From: Candidatus Levyibacteriota bacterium
Lineage (GTDB): Bacteria > Patescibacteriota > Microgenomatia > Levybacterales > UBA12049
NCBI GenBank assembly: GCA_023245515.1
Contig: JAHFKE010000004.1
Coordinates: forward strand, 1-27,876
Reading direction: 5' to 3'
DNA length: 27,876 nucleotides
Made by a program: the position numbers and the translations under genes. This document shows, piece after piece, positions 14,255-21,524 of the stretch. The notes under the pieces were generated by a model that did not search any database, was not told the DNA's origin, and saw only the letters and a program-made list of their open reading frames with translations. Position 1 is the first letter of the stretch. The number at the start of each line of letters is the position of its first letter.

Positions 14255-14752
14255 ATGAATAATAACAGCAGACAAGCATATCAAAAAGTACCAAGTGAAT
14301 TCGATGAGCAGATCGTGCAAATCAACCGTGTTTCTAAAAAGACAAAGGGTGGTAATAAGATCGGCTTTTCGGCATTGACTGTTGTGGGAGATAAAAAGGG
14401 AAGAGTTGGCGTAGGACTTGGAAAGGCACCTGATGTCGCAGCTGCAATACGAAAGGGAGTAAGTTATGCTAAGAAGCACTTAGTTGAGGTACCCATCGTT
14501 AACGGTACTATTCCTTTCAGAATTGATGTAAAGCTTGGAGCTGCAAAGATCATGCTTAAGCCTGCACCTCCAGGAAGTGGTATTATTGCCGGCGGAGCTA
14601 TCAGAAGCGTTGTTTCAGCAGCAGGAATAGTAAACGTTTCATCAAAGATGCTTGGAACCGAAAACAAGATTAGTAACATTTATGCTACGCTTGAGGCTCT
14701 AAAGCAAATCACTGAGCAAGCAAGAAAAATTAAGGAGAGGAGAGCAAGATAA
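14255..14752 (+). CDS. rpsE: 30S ribosomal protein S5
   Basis: 165 residues. The dsRBD-like N-terminal region (VQINRVSKKTKGGNKIGFSA, VGDKKGRVGVGLGKAPDVAA) and the C-terminal domain (LKPAPPGSGIIAGGAIRSVV) are standard. S5 lies at the mRNA entry pore and affects decoding fidelity. Its TAA stop overlaps the rplO ATG by one base. In most bacteria rpmD (L30) would come next; here there is no room for it. Confidence 0.98.
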   Translation: MNNNSRQAYQKVPSEFDEQIVQINRVSKKTKGGNKIGFSALTVVGDKKGRVGVGLGKAPDVAAAIRKGVSYAKKHLVEVPIVNGTIPFRIDVKLGAAKIMLKPAPPGSGIIAGGAIRSVVSAAGIVNVSSKMLGTENKISNIYATLEALKQITEQARKIKERRAR

Positions 14753-15192
14753 TGAACATAACAGATATTGAAACCAACAAAAAAAAGAGAAAGAAGCGTG
14801 TTGGACTCGGACATGGGTCAGGTCGTGGAAAAACATCCGGACGGGGTACTAAAGGTCAGAAAGCCCGCGGTGATGTGCCTTTGGATTTTGAAGGAGGAGC
14901 ACTCCCTCTTATTAAGCGTCTTCCATTTTTGCGTGGAAAAGGCAGAAATAAATCCCTCAATCAAAAAGCCTACGTTATTAATGTCGGAGCGTTGAATGTT
15001 TTTCCAAAAGGTAGCGTTGTTGATGCAGAAAGTCTTCTTAAGTATAAGCTCATAAAAAGCGTTGACTCTGTAAAGTATTCAGGTGTTAAGATAGTAAGTG
15101 ACGGTGATTTACAGGTTGCTCTGACTGTTAAATTTCCGGCATCAAAAGTGGCTGCAGAAAAGATTAAAAAGGCTGGCGGCAGCATAGAATAG
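14752..15192 (+). CDS. rplO: 50S ribosomal protein L15
   Basis: 146 residues. The Gly/Arg-rich N-terminal extension (KKRVGLGHGSGRGKTSGRGT) threads into 23S rRNA; FEGGALPLIKRLPFLRGKG follows and the C-terminal domain ends ASKVAAEKIKKAGGSIE. It is a late-binding 50S protein. GGAGAGGAGAG just upstream acts as Shine-Dalgarno and it overlaps rpsE by one base. Direct contact of rpsE and rplO shows that rpmD is missing. Confidence 0.98.
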   Translation: MNITDIETNKKKRKKRVGLGHGSGRGKTSGRGTKGQKARGDVPLDFEGGALPLIKRLPFLRGKGRNKSLNQKAYVINVGALNVFPKGSVVDAESLLKYKLIKSVDSVKYSGVKIVSDGDLQVALTVKFPASKVAAEKIKKAGGSIE

Positions 15193-15206
15193 ATGAATTC
15201 ATTTTC

Positions 15207-16496
15207 ATGAATAGTATTTTAAGCACTCTGTCTAACAGTTTTCGATCCCCTGAGATACGTAAAAAGATCCTCTTCATCCTTGGCATATTTTTAGCATTCC
15301 GTTTCTTTGCTCACGTACCTGTTGCGGGGGTTAATCTGGAAGCGCTCAAACATTTATTCAGTAGTAATCAATTCTTGGGTTTATTAAATATTTTCTCGGG
15401 TGGAACTCTGGCTAATTTCTCCGTCATGGCACTTGGTCTTAATCCTTACATTAATGCTTCTATTATCTTACAACTCCTCACAATGGTTATACCCAAGCTT
15501 GAAGAGCTTTCTAAAGAGGGGGAGTCAGGCAGAAAAAAAATCAGTCAGTACACAAGGCTTCTTACTGTTCCTTTGGCTGTTCTTCAGGCAATTGGTATGT
15601 ATGCACTCCTTCGAAATCAGGACATTATTACTGTTCTGTCGCCTCTTTCATTTATCTCCTTTGTCCTTACGATGACTGCAGGTACCATGTTTTTGGTTTG
15701 GCTCGGAGAGCTCATCACCGCTCAGGGAATAGGTAATGGAATATCTCTCCTTATCTTCGGCGGAATCGTCGGACAAATGCCTATTCTTTTTGGACAGACA
15801 CTAACTACCGCAACATCCGACATGGCACTTAATATAATAAGCTTTACAGCTTTGGGTCTCGTTGTTGTCTCGGCAATTATTTTGGTAAATGAAGCGACGC
15901 GTCAGATTCCGGTATTTTACGCCAAACGATTAAGGGGAAATAAGACATCAGGGGGACAATCCACTCATCTTCCCCTTCGTTTAAATCAGGCAGGTGTTAT
16001 CCCAATTATTTTTGCTGTTTCACTTGTTCTCATGCCATCTCTTATTGCAAGCGTTTTTGGTGCATCTCCCAATGAAGCACTTCGTAATGTAGCCCAGACA
16101 ATTAATACGTGGTTCGCTCCAACGGGATTTGCCTATAATGCCATGTACTTTCTCCTGGTTGTAGGCTTTACATTTTTTTATACGGCAGTCATCTTTAATC
16201 CTAAAAAAATTGCTGAAGATATTCAGAAGTATGGAGGTTTTATTCCGGGTATCAGGCCTGGTACGCCAACCTCCAAATATCTTAATTATATTTTAACGAG
16301 GATAACACTAGCCGGCGCAATTTTCCTGGGTATTATTGCTATTTTGCCTGAGATTGCCCGTTCTATAACGGGTATCCAGACGCTTCTTATCGGGGGTACG
16401 AGTATTCTTATCGTTGTGAGCGTTGTTCTTGAAACCTTTAAGGCAATAGAGGCAAATCTGGTGATGCGTAATTACGACAGCTTTGTAAATAAATAA
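15207..16496 (+). CDS. secY: Protein translocase subunit SecY
   Basis: 429 residues with the ten membrane helices of the SecYEG channel. Landmarks: FRFFAHVPVAGVNLEAL early, SVMALGLNPYINASIILQLL in TM2, the TM4-TM5 region MFLVWLGELITAQGIGNGIS, cytoplasmic loop YAKRLRGNKTSGGQSTHLPL (ribosome/SecA contact), NQAGVIPIIFA in TM7, and PGIRPGTPTSKYLNYILTRI in the second cytoplasmic loop. It lies directly after rplO in the spc cluster as in most bacteria and is followed by adk after 2 nt. Start chosen at the ATG with the family-like N terminus. Confidence 0.98.
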   Translation: MNSILSTLSNSFRSPEIRKKILFILGIFLAFRFFAHVPVAGVNLEALKHLFSSNQFLGLLNIFSGGTLANFSVMALGLNPYINASIILQLLTMVIPKLEELSKEGESGRKKISQYTRLLTVPLAVLQAIGMYALLRNQDIITVLSPLSFISFVLTMTAGTMFLVWLGELITAQGIGNGISLLIFGGIVGQMPILFGQTLTTATSDMALNIISFTALGLVVVSAIILVNEATRQIPVFYAKRLRGNKTSGGQSTHLPLRLNQAGVIPIIFAVSLVLMPSLIASVFGASPNEALRNVAQTINTWFAPTGFAYNAMYFLLVVGFTFFYTAVIFNPKKIAEDIQKYGGFIPGIRPGTPTSKYLNYILTRITLAGAIFLGIIAILPEIARSITGIQTLLIGGTSILIVVSVVLETFKAIEANLVMRNYDSFVNK

Positions 16497-16498
16497 TT

Positions 16499-17047
16499 AT
16501 GAAACTTATTCTCTTAGGCATTCAAGGATCCGGTAAATCAACACAAGGTAATCTTTTGTCTGAAAAAGTAAAGATTCCATATCTTTCGACGGGGCATATT
16601 TTCCGTAATCTTGCAAAAGAGAAAACTCAGCTCGGGAGATATATTAAGGAAGTTATGAATGCAGGCTATCTTATTCCTGATGATAAAACGCTAGAAATTG
16701 TTTTAGAATACCTAGGACGACCCGAGTATAAAAAGGGTTATGTACTTGACGGATTCCCCCGTACCGTTAACCAGGCTGAAGCTTTTATTGACGGTGTTGA
16801 TAAGGTAATTTATCTGGAAGTGTCAGACAGAGAGGCTTTATGGCGCTTGTCTTACAGGGGGGGAGACAATGATGAAGTCAGAGAGGATGAAACTGTCCGA
16901 GCTGTCCGTAAGCGCATTGAGCTCTTCCACACCTTTACCGAGCCGGTGCTCGATTTCTACAGAAAGAAGAAAGCTTTGATTACGGTGAATGGAGAGGAAA
17001 GTATTGAGCATATCCATCGGGAAATACTCAAAGAACTAAAAAAATAG
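16499..17047 (+). CDS. adk: Adenylate kinase, short-LID form
   Basis: 182 residues. P-loop GIQGSGKST at residues 7-15, STGHIFRNLAKE (AMP site; family STGDmlR), YVLDGFPRTVNQAEAF, and the shortened LID: WRLSYRGGDNDEVREDETVR, against about 30 more residues in the long zinc-type LID. It interconverts ATP, AMP and ADP and is cytosolic. Family His in the SxGH position replaces the usual Asp of STGD. It sits between secY and cmk, 2 and 3 nt apart, so it is surely in the same operon. Confidence 0.93.
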   Translation: MKLILLGIQGSGKSTQGNLLSEKVKIPYLSTGHIFRNLAKEKTQLGRYIKEVMNAGYLIPDDKTLEIVLEYLGRPEYKKGYVLDGFPRTVNQAEAFIDGVDKVIYLEVSDREALWRLSYRGGDNDEVREDETVRAVRKRIELFHTFTEPVLDFYRKKKALITVNGEESIEHIHREILKELKK

Positions 17048-17050
17048 CAT

Positions 17051-17743
17051 ATGGCAAGCGGATTTGTAATTGCTATTGATGGACCTGTAGCTGCAGGTAA
17101 AGGGACGATAGCCACTAAGCTTTCCGAGGATTTAAATGGTTTTTATTTATATACCGGAGCGATGTATCGATGTCTTGCTCTTGAATGCATCAATAGGGGT
17201 ATAAGCGTAAATAACGAAAAAGAAGTCGAAGCGATCTTGCCTTCTGTAGATATTGATTTTGATAATGAAAAAGCCCTGCTCAATGGTATTGATGTCACAG
17301 AAAGGATAAAAGAAGCAGATACTGCAAATGGCGCTTCTATAGTCAGTGTTTTTCCTAAAATAAGAGAAGGGGCAGTTCGTAACCAGCAGCGGATTGCAGA
17401 AAAAGCTGTACACAGGGGGCAGGTTGTTGTTGCTGAGGGAAGAGATACGGGAACAAAAGTCTTCCCGGGTGCTAAGTTACGAGTCTATTTGATGGCTGCT
17501 CCTGAGGTAAGAGCCAAAAGGCGCTTGACACAATATGAAGAGCAAGGTAGGGTTGTAGACTTTAAACATGTTCTTGAAGAGATTAAAGAAAGAGACGAGA
17601 GGGATAAAACTAGGGAAACCGATCCTTTGCCAAGTAATCCCCAGGAATTGGGATACTTCATTCTGGACGATTCGACGATGACTGAGGGGCAAACGCTTGA
17701 GATGATAAAAACAGAATTAAAAAGGAGGAATTTAATACAATGA
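17051..17743 (+). CDS. cmk: Cytidylate kinase
   Basis: 230 residues. P-loop IDGPVAAGKGTIATKL, the characteristic YTGAMYRCLALECINRG, VVVAEGRDTGTKVFPGAKLR and RRLTQYEEQGR. Cmk phosphorylates CMP and dCMP; in bacteria it usually sits next to rpsA or ispH-type genes, so its place between adk and map, inside the ribosomal cluster, is noteworthy. It ends in TGA as part of an ATGA overlap with map, showing that TGA is a stop in this genome and that the two genes are translationally coupled. Confidence 0.96.
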   Translation: MASGFVIAIDGPVAAGKGTIATKLSEDLNGFYLYTGAMYRCLALECINRGISVNNEKEVEAILPSVDIDFDNEKALLNGIDVTERIKEADTANGASIVSVFPKIREGAVRNQQRIAEKAVHRGQVVVAEGRDTGTKVFPGAKLRVYLMAAPEVRAKRRLTQYEEQGRVVDFKHVLEEIKERDERDKTRETDPLPSNPQELGYFILDDSTMTEGQTLEMIKTELKRRNLIQ

Positions 17744-18498
17744 TTGATTATAAAACACCTGAACAGATCGAGATAATGAAATATGGAGGACATATCCTCA
17801 AAACCGTACTTTCTGAAGTAGTGGCTGCAATAAAGCCAGGAGTTACAGAGATTGAGATTGATCGTCTCGCAGAAAAACGCATTACCGAGATGGGAGGAGA
17901 GCCTGGATTTAAGAAAGTAGAAGGCTACCATCACACAATTTGCGCTTCAACTAACGATGTTGTTGTACATGGAATTCCTGGTAACTATGTTTTCAAAGAG
18001 GGAGATGTCGTTGGCATAGATTGCGGGGTTTTCTATAAGGGATTTCATACTGATATGTCAGAAACCATTCGGGTTTCAACTGGTAGAAAGGACAAAGACG
18101 AAATTGATAAATTTCTGGATAATGGTAGAAAAGCGCTTCAGGCTGGAATTGAAGCTGCAAGGCTTGGGAATAGAGTAGGACATATTTCAAAGGCGATTCA
18201 AGATATTGTAGAAAAAGAGGGGGGATATTCTGTTACGAGAAGTTTAATCGGTCATGGTGTGGGACGTGAGCTCCATGAGGATCCTGAAGTTCCCGGGTAT
18301 TTGAATATGGCCATTGAGAAGACGCCTCCTCTTAAAGAGGGACTGACAATTGCTGTTGAAGTGATCTACAACATGGGCACCTCTGAGGTCGTTTTGGACA
18401 ATGACGGATGGACTATTCGCACCCAGGATGGGAAAGTATCAGGTGTTTTTGAGCGGACAATTGCCATAGCCAAACAGGGGACATTACTGTTGACTTAA
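17740..18498 (+). CDS. map: Methionine aminopeptidase, type I
   Basis: 252 residues. All five metal ligands are visible: D94, D105, H172, E207 and E238 (GIDCGVFYKGFHTDMSET, LIGHGVGRELHEDPEVPGY, IAVEVIY, GVFERTIAI), plus the catalytic His77 in VVVHGIP. It removes N-terminal Met from nascent proteins at the tunnel exit. Strong Shine-Dalgarno AAAGGAGG lies upstream inside cmk, with a 4-nt ATGA overlap. The classic adk-map-infA-rpmJ order is kept apart from the cmk insertion. Confidence 0.97.
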   Translation: MIDYKTPEQIEIMKYGGHILKTVLSEVVAAIKPGVTEIEIDRLAEKRITEMGGEPGFKKVEGYHHTICASTNDVVVHGIPGNYVFKEGDVVGIDCGVFYKGFHTDMSETIRVSTGRKDKDEIDKFLDNGRKALQAGIEAARLGNRVGHISKAIQDIVEKEGGYSVTRSLIGHGVGRELHEDPEVPGYLNMAIEKTPPLKEGLTIAVEVIYNMGTSEVVLDNDGWTIRTQDGKVSGVFERTIAIAKQGTLLLT

Positions 18499-18500
18499 GG

Positions 18501-18535
18501 AGTTAAAAGTTGAGAGTCATTTCTCAACTTTGAAT
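18501..18535. repeat. Heptamer repeat hairpin between map and infA
   Basis: Five 7-nt words AGTTAAA AGTTGAG AGTCATT TCTCAAC TTTGAAT. AAAGTTGAGA (18506-18515) and TCTCAACTTT (18522-18531) form a perfect 10-bp stem with a 6-nt loop. No U-run follows, so it is not a standard terminator. The infA promoter begins right after it. Confidence 0.75.
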
Positions 18536-18538
18536 ATG

Positions 18539-18567
18539 TTGCTCTTTTGAAGCTGGTTTGCTATAAT
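18539..18567 (+). promoter_or_regulatory. infA promoter (leaderless)
   Basis: TTGCTC (18539-18544), 17 nt, TATAAT (18562-18567) with an extended TG (TGCTATAAT). Six nt separate the -10 box from the infA ATG at 18574, so the transcript should begin at or next to the A of ATG. Confidence 0.7.
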
Positions 18568-18573
18568 GCTTGG

Positions 18574-18792
18574 ATGGCTCATCAAGGCTCTTTTGAGAAA
18601 GATGGCATAGTTAAGGAAGCATTGCCCAATACTTTATTTAGAGTAGAGCTTGAGGATGGATCGTTAGTGCTTTGTCACCTTTCAGGGAAGATGCGTAAGC
18701 ATTTTATTAAGATCTTACCCGGAGACAGAGTTCGTATAGAAATGACTCCTTACGACTTGGCTAGGGGCAGGATAATGTATCGATATAGATAA
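18574..18792 (+). CDS. infA: Translation initiation factor IF-1
   Basis: 72 residues, the usual length, from MAHQGSFEKDGIVKEALPNT at ATG 18574; the TTG nine codons upstream falls in the promoter. A single OB-fold: FRVELEDGSLVLCHLSGKMR, KHFIKILPGDRVRIEMTPYD, GRIMYRYR. IF-1 blocks the A site during initiation. Its predicted leaderless mRNA is notable for an initiation factor. rpmJ follows after 6 nt. Confidence 0.97.
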   Translation: MAHQGSFEKDGIVKEALPNTLFRVELEDGSLVLCHLSGKMRKHFIKILPGDRVRIEMTPYDLARGRIMYRYR

Positions 18793-18798
18793 TATAAT

Positions 18799-18912
18799 AT
18801 GAAAGTACAAGCTAGTGTAAAGAAAAGGTGTTTGAAATGTAAGATTATCAGGAGACGAGGAGTCGTGCGTGTGACGTGTGAAAATCCTAGACACAAGCAA
18901 AGACAGGGATAA
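18799..18912 (+). CDS. rpmJ: 50S ribosomal protein L36
   Basis: 37 codons plus TAA: MKVQASVKKRCLKCKIIRRR, then GVVRVTCENPRHKQRQG. The four zinc ligands C11, C14, C27 and H32 are present, so this is the zinc (C+) form of L36. It is the smallest 50S protein and sits near the L6/L16 region. It lies between infA and rpsM exactly as in the classic arrangement, with 6-nt and 5-nt gaps. Confidence 0.95.
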   Translation: MKVQASVKKRCLKCKIIRRRGVVRVTCENPRHKQRQG

Positions 18913-18917
18913 AAATT

Positions 18918-19325
18918 ATGAGAATAGTAGGAGTTAGTGTACCAGACGAAAAAAGAGTAGATATTGCGTTATCTTATATTTACGGTATAGGAAGAAGTAA
19001 TGTTGTTGAAGTTTTGAAAAAAGCAGATATAGATCCTGTGAAGAGGGCAAAGACCCTGACTGAAGACGAAGTAAAAAGACTGACTAAAGTTCTTGACACA
19101 TATAAGATTGAAGGAGATTTGCGCGCAGATGTAGCTGGAGATATCCGCCGTTTGAAAGAAATCGGTAGTTATAGAGGACTAAGACACACAAGAGGTCTTC
19201 CAGGTCGCGGACAGCGAACGAGATCAAATGCGAGAACCAAGAGAGGAAAGAGAGTAACAATCGGAGCTATCAAGAAAGAGGTAGCAGCAAAGATGGAGGC
19301 AGCACAGAAAGCAAAGGGTAAATAG
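18918..19325 (+). CDS. rpsM: 30S ribosomal protein S13
   Basis: 135 residues. MRIVGVSVPDEKRVDIALSY, IYGIGRSNVVEVLKKADID, GDLRADVAGDIRRLKEIGSY, and RGLRHTRGLPGRGQRTRSNA; a short Lys/Ala-rich C-terminal tail follows. S13 forms intersubunit bridges and contacts P-site tRNA. It begins the alpha part of the cluster. The spacer to rpsK is a heptamer repeat tract. Confidence 0.98.
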   Translation: MRIVGVSVPDEKRVDIALSYIYGIGRSNVVEVLKKADIDPVKRAKTLTEDEVKRLTKVLDTYKIEGDLRADVAGDIRRLKEIGSYRGLRHTRGLPGRGQRTRSNARTKRGKRVTIGAIKKEVAAKMEAAQKAKGK

Positions 19326-19329
19326 CTAA

Positions 19330-19389
19330 TAGTCGTTAGTCACTAGTCATTAGCAAAAAAGCCAATGACCAATGATCAATGACATGATC
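19330..19389. repeat. Heptamer repeat hairpin between rpsM and rpsK
   Basis: Left arm TAGTCGT TAGTCAC TAGTCAT, centre TAGCAAAAAAG, right arm CCAATGA CCAATGA TCAATGA CATGATC. GTCATTAGC (19346-19354) faces GCCAATGAC (19361-19369) with one A-C mismatch; the mismatch recurs every seven bases and becomes G-U on the other strand. 45 of 46 bases (19330-19375) are identical to 19800-19845. The rpsK ATG follows without a Shine-Dalgarno. Confidence 0.8.
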
Positions 19390-19393
19390 AATT

Positions 19394-19795
19394 ATGGCAA
19401 AACAAGCAAAAAAAATAATAGTAAAAAAGAAAAAAGGTGGAGCAGTAGTTACTGAACACGGCAGAGTTTACATAACTTCTACTTTTAATAATACATTGGT
19501 TACCGTAACCAATGATAAAGGTGATACTTTGGCATGGAGCTCATCAGGAGCACGCGGATTTAAGGGAGCAAGAAAATCAACGCCATATGCTGCGAGTGTT
19601 GCAACTGAGGAGTCTTTGAAAAAAGTAGTTGAAAACGGAATGAAATCAGCAGATATTTTTGTAAAAGGTCCAGGTTCAGGGAGGGAGTCGTCTATGCGAG
19701 CTATTAAGAATTCAGGAATTGGAATGAGGTCAATTTCTGATATAACACCCATGCCACACAATGGACCAAGAGCAAAGAATAAGAGAAGAGTATAG
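19394..19795 (+). CDS. rpsK: 30S ribosomal protein S11
   Basis: 133 residues. A Lys-rich N-terminal stretch, then GRVYITSTFNNTLVTVTNDK, WSSSGARGFKGARKSTPYAA, VKGPGSGRESSMRAIKNSGI and the conserved end ITPMPHNGPRAKNKRRV. S11 lies on the 30S platform near the E site. It is flanked on both sides by near-identical heptamer repeat hairpins, an unusual setting for an alpha-operon gene. Confidence 0.98.
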   Translation: MAKQAKKIIVKKKKGGAVVTEHGRVYITSTFNNTLVTVTNDKGDTLAWSSSGARGFKGARKSTPYAASVATEESLKKVVENGMKSADIFVKGPGSGRESSMRAIKNSGIGMRSISDITPMPHNGPRAKNKRRV

Positions 19796-19799
19796 TGAG

Positions 19800-19872
19800 T
19801 AGTCATTAGTCACTAGTCATTAGCAAAAAAGCCAATGACCAATGACCAATGACCAATGACCAATGACCAATT
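19800..19872. repeat. Heptamer repeat hairpin between rpsK and rpsD
   Basis: TAGTCAT TAGTCAC TAGTCAT, TAGCAAAAAAG, then five perfect CCAATGA copies (19832-19866) and CCAATT, running straight into the rpsD ATG at 19873. It is a near copy of the tract at 19330 with two more right-arm units, pointing to copying between sites and gain or loss of 7-nt units. Confidence 0.85.
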
Positions 19873-20478
19873 ATGGCACGATATACAGGACCAAAACATA
19901 GATTAGCAAGAAAAGAAGGTATTAACCTTTTAGATAAGACTTCAGCAAGCCTTATGCGCCGACTTGGCACTCCTCCTGGAGTACATGGTGGCAAAAAAAG
20001 CAGAAGAAGGCTTTCGGAGTTCGGACAACAGCTTCGTGAAAAGCAGAAGGCTAAGGTAATGTATGGAGTGATGGAGAGACAGTTTAAGAAATTAGTCGAG
20101 ACAGTTTCTAAGCAGAAGGGTGATACAGAAGAGCTCTTGCTTGCGCTTCTTGAGAGAAGACTTGATAATATCGTTTATCGTCTTGGTTTTGCTAAGTCTC
20201 GTATGCAAGCACGTCAGCTCGTTACTCATGGTCATGTTCAAGTGAATAATGCAAAGATGTCGATTCCTTCTTATGAAGTGCAGGAAAAAGACGTAGTATC
20301 TCTAGATATTAAGATGCACACAAACGCACAGATCTTGAAAATTATTGAAGATAAGACAGAGGCTGCTGCTTTTCTTGAAAAGAAAGGTTTGTCTGGGAAG
20401 CTGACAAGAATGCCAGTTCCTTCAGATATTCAGCCTCCTTTTAACACAAGACAGATCATTGAATATTATTCAAGATAG
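19873..20478 (+). CDS. rpsD: 30S ribosomal protein S4
   Basis: 201 residues. MARYTGPKHRLARKEGINLL, a middle helix-rich part, and the S4 RNA-binding domain LERRLDNIVYRLGFAKSRMQ, ARQLVTHGHVQVNNAKMSIP. No CxxC zinc site is present at the N terminus (the C- form). S4 starts 30S assembly, and in E. coli it represses the alpha operon. The ATG is preceded directly by CCAATGA repeats. Its last codons hold the -35 box of the rpoA promoter. Confidence 0.98.
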   Translation: MARYTGPKHRLARKEGINLLDKTSASLMRRLGTPPGVHGGKKSRRRLSEFGQQLREKQKAKVMYGVMERQFKKLVETVSKQKGDTEELLLALLERRLDNIVYRLGFAKSRMQARQLVTHGHVQVNNAKMSIPSYEVQEKDVVSLDIKMHTNAQILKIIEDKTEAAAFLEKKGLSGKLTRMPVPSDIQPPFNTRQIIEYYSR

Positions 20479-20487
20479 TGGTATAAT
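20459..20487 (+). promoter_or_regulatory. rpoA promoter (leaderless)
   Basis: TTGAAT (20459-20464) in the end of rpsD, 17 nt, TATAAT (20482-20487) with extended TG (TGGTATAAT, the same nine bases as before rpsN). Eight nt separate it from the rpoA ATG at 20496, predicting an mRNA without, or nearly without, a leader. This could let RNA polymerase alpha be made independently of the upstream ribosomal genes. Confidence 0.7.
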
Positions 20488-20495
20488 ACTTTTTT

Positions 20496-21422
20496 ATGGA
20501 CGACTTAAACTTTAAAGTAAAAGAAATTACATCGACTTCGGACTTCGGAGAATTTGTTATTGAACCGCTTGAGCCGGGTTATGGACATACTCTAGGTAAT
20601 GCGTTGCGCCGCGTTCTATACACCTCTATTGAAGGAGCAGCAGTTACTTCAGTACGGATAACAGGAGTTAAGCATAAATTCTCAACACTACCAGGTCTTA
20701 AGGAAAATATCGTAGACCTTCTCCTTAATGTAAAAGAGTTAGATTTCAGACTGTCTGAAAACAAAACAAGTGCTACTATAAAACTTTCAGTCAAAGGACA
20801 AAAGGTCGTAACAGCAAAGGATCTTGAACTTACTGATGGTGTTGAAGTGGTAAATAGGGATCAATACATTGGCTCTCTATCGGGCGACAAAGCCAAGCTA
20901 GATATGGAATTGACAGTTGAAAAAGGATATGGCTTCTCTCTTGCTGAGGATAGAAAAGGCACAGCAGTTGGTGTTATGACTACTGATGCAGTGTTCACTC
21001 CTGTAAAGAGAGTTACTTATTCTGTAACAGCAACTCGTATAGGGCAGAGAACTGATCTTGATAAGTTGAGCCTTAAAGTTTGGACTAGCGGTACTGTTAC
21101 TCCTACAGATGCATTGAATCACGCTGCAAAGATATTGGCAAACTCATTTATGCAAATTTTTGAGCCAAAAGCGACGAAGGTTGTAGTCGAAAAGTCAGCA
21201 CTTTCTTCTTCGATCCCTCAGAATCTTCTGAAAATGACAGTTGATGAATTAGATCTTCCTACACGTATTTACAACAGCTTGAGAAATGGTGGAATAGAAA
21301 CTATCGAACAGCTACTTGAGGCTCCAAGAAAAGATTTAATCTCAATGAGGAATATGGGTGGTAAGTCGATCTCAGTAATTGAGGAAAAGCTTCAGGAAAA
21401 GGGAATCAGTCTAAACGCATAA
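20496..21422 (+). CDS. rpoA: DNA-directed RNA polymerase subunit alpha
   Basis: 308 residues. The N-terminal dimerisation domain (about 1-225) has EPLEPGYGHTLGNALRRVLY and GVKHKFSTLPGLKENIVDLL; the C-terminal DNA/activator-binding domain (about 240-308) has MTVDELDLPTRIYNSLRNGG and LISMRNMGGKSISVIEEKL. Alpha dimerises to nucleate core RNA polymerase assembly and contacts UP elements. It has its own promoter with a predicted leaderless start. A 102-nt spacer with repeats, promoter and terminator separates it from rplQ. Confidence 0.98.
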   Translation: MDDLNFKVKEITSTSDFGEFVIEPLEPGYGHTLGNALRRVLYTSIEGAAVTSVRITGVKHKFSTLPGLKENIVDLLLNVKELDFRLSENKTSATIKLSVKGQKVVTAKDLELTDGVEVVNRDQYIGSLSGDKAKLDMELTVEKGYGFSLAEDRKGTAVGVMTTDAVFTPVKRVTYSVTATRIGQRTDLDKLSLKVWTSGTVTPTDALNHAAKILANSFMQIFEPKATKVVVEKSALSSSIPQNLLKMTVDELDLPTRIYNSLRNGGIETIEQLLEAPRKDLISMRNMGGKSISVIEEKLQEKGISLNA

Positions 21423-21430
21423 AAGTAGTA

Positions 21431-21472
21431 AGTCAAAAGTTAGAATTCAAAAGTCAAAATTGCAGTTCAAAA
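21431..21472. repeat. Heptamer repeat tract after rpoA
   Basis: Six 7-nt words: AGTCAAA AGTTAGA ATTCAAA AGTCAAA ATTGCAG TTCAAAA. AGTCAAAA at the left end can pair with TTTTTGACT at 21494-21502. The rplQ promoter -35 and the 5' arm of the terminator lie inside the last units. Confidence 0.65.
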
Positions 21473-21487
21473 GTGGAGAGTTATAAT
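21460..21487 (+). promoter_or_regulatory. rplQ promoter
   Basis: TTGCAG (21460-21465), 16 nt, TATAAT (21482-21487); predicted start about 21494, 31 nt before the rplQ ATG. It lies between the two arms of the terminator hairpin described next. Confidence 0.55.
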
Positions 21488-21524
21488 TCTGAGTTTTTGA
21501 CTTTATCACTTTTGGCTTTTTTTT
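21468..21524 (+). terminator. Terminator-like hairpin before rplQ
   Basis: CAAAAGTG (21468-21475) and CACTTTTG (21507-21514) form 8 perfect pairs, with G-U pairs possible at each end, followed by GC and eight T (21517-21524) ending at the rplQ ATG. The loop of 31 nt is long, but a second pairing (21431 region with 21494-21502) could restructure it. It should act on transcripts coming from rpoA and not on those starting at the promoter inside its loop. Confidence 0.55.

Noticed and set aside
17740..17743. TGA read as glycine (Gracilibacteria or Absconditabacteria code)
   Set aside because: TGA ends cmk (ATGA overlap) and rplM at the expected lengths, and no gene has an internal TGA.
19832..19872. 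CCAATGA array as a possible CRISPR or telomere-like repeat
   Set aside because: The units are 7 nt and contiguous, without 25-40 nt repeats or unique spacers. The CCTAAA-like words at 9200-9227 look telomeric but are one of several word families in internal spacers.
19806..19994. Minus-strand open frame with GHWSLVIGHWSL repeats
   Set aside because: It is the translation of the 7-nt repeat tract plus the antisense of rpsD; 7-nt units cycle through all frames and make such artefacts.
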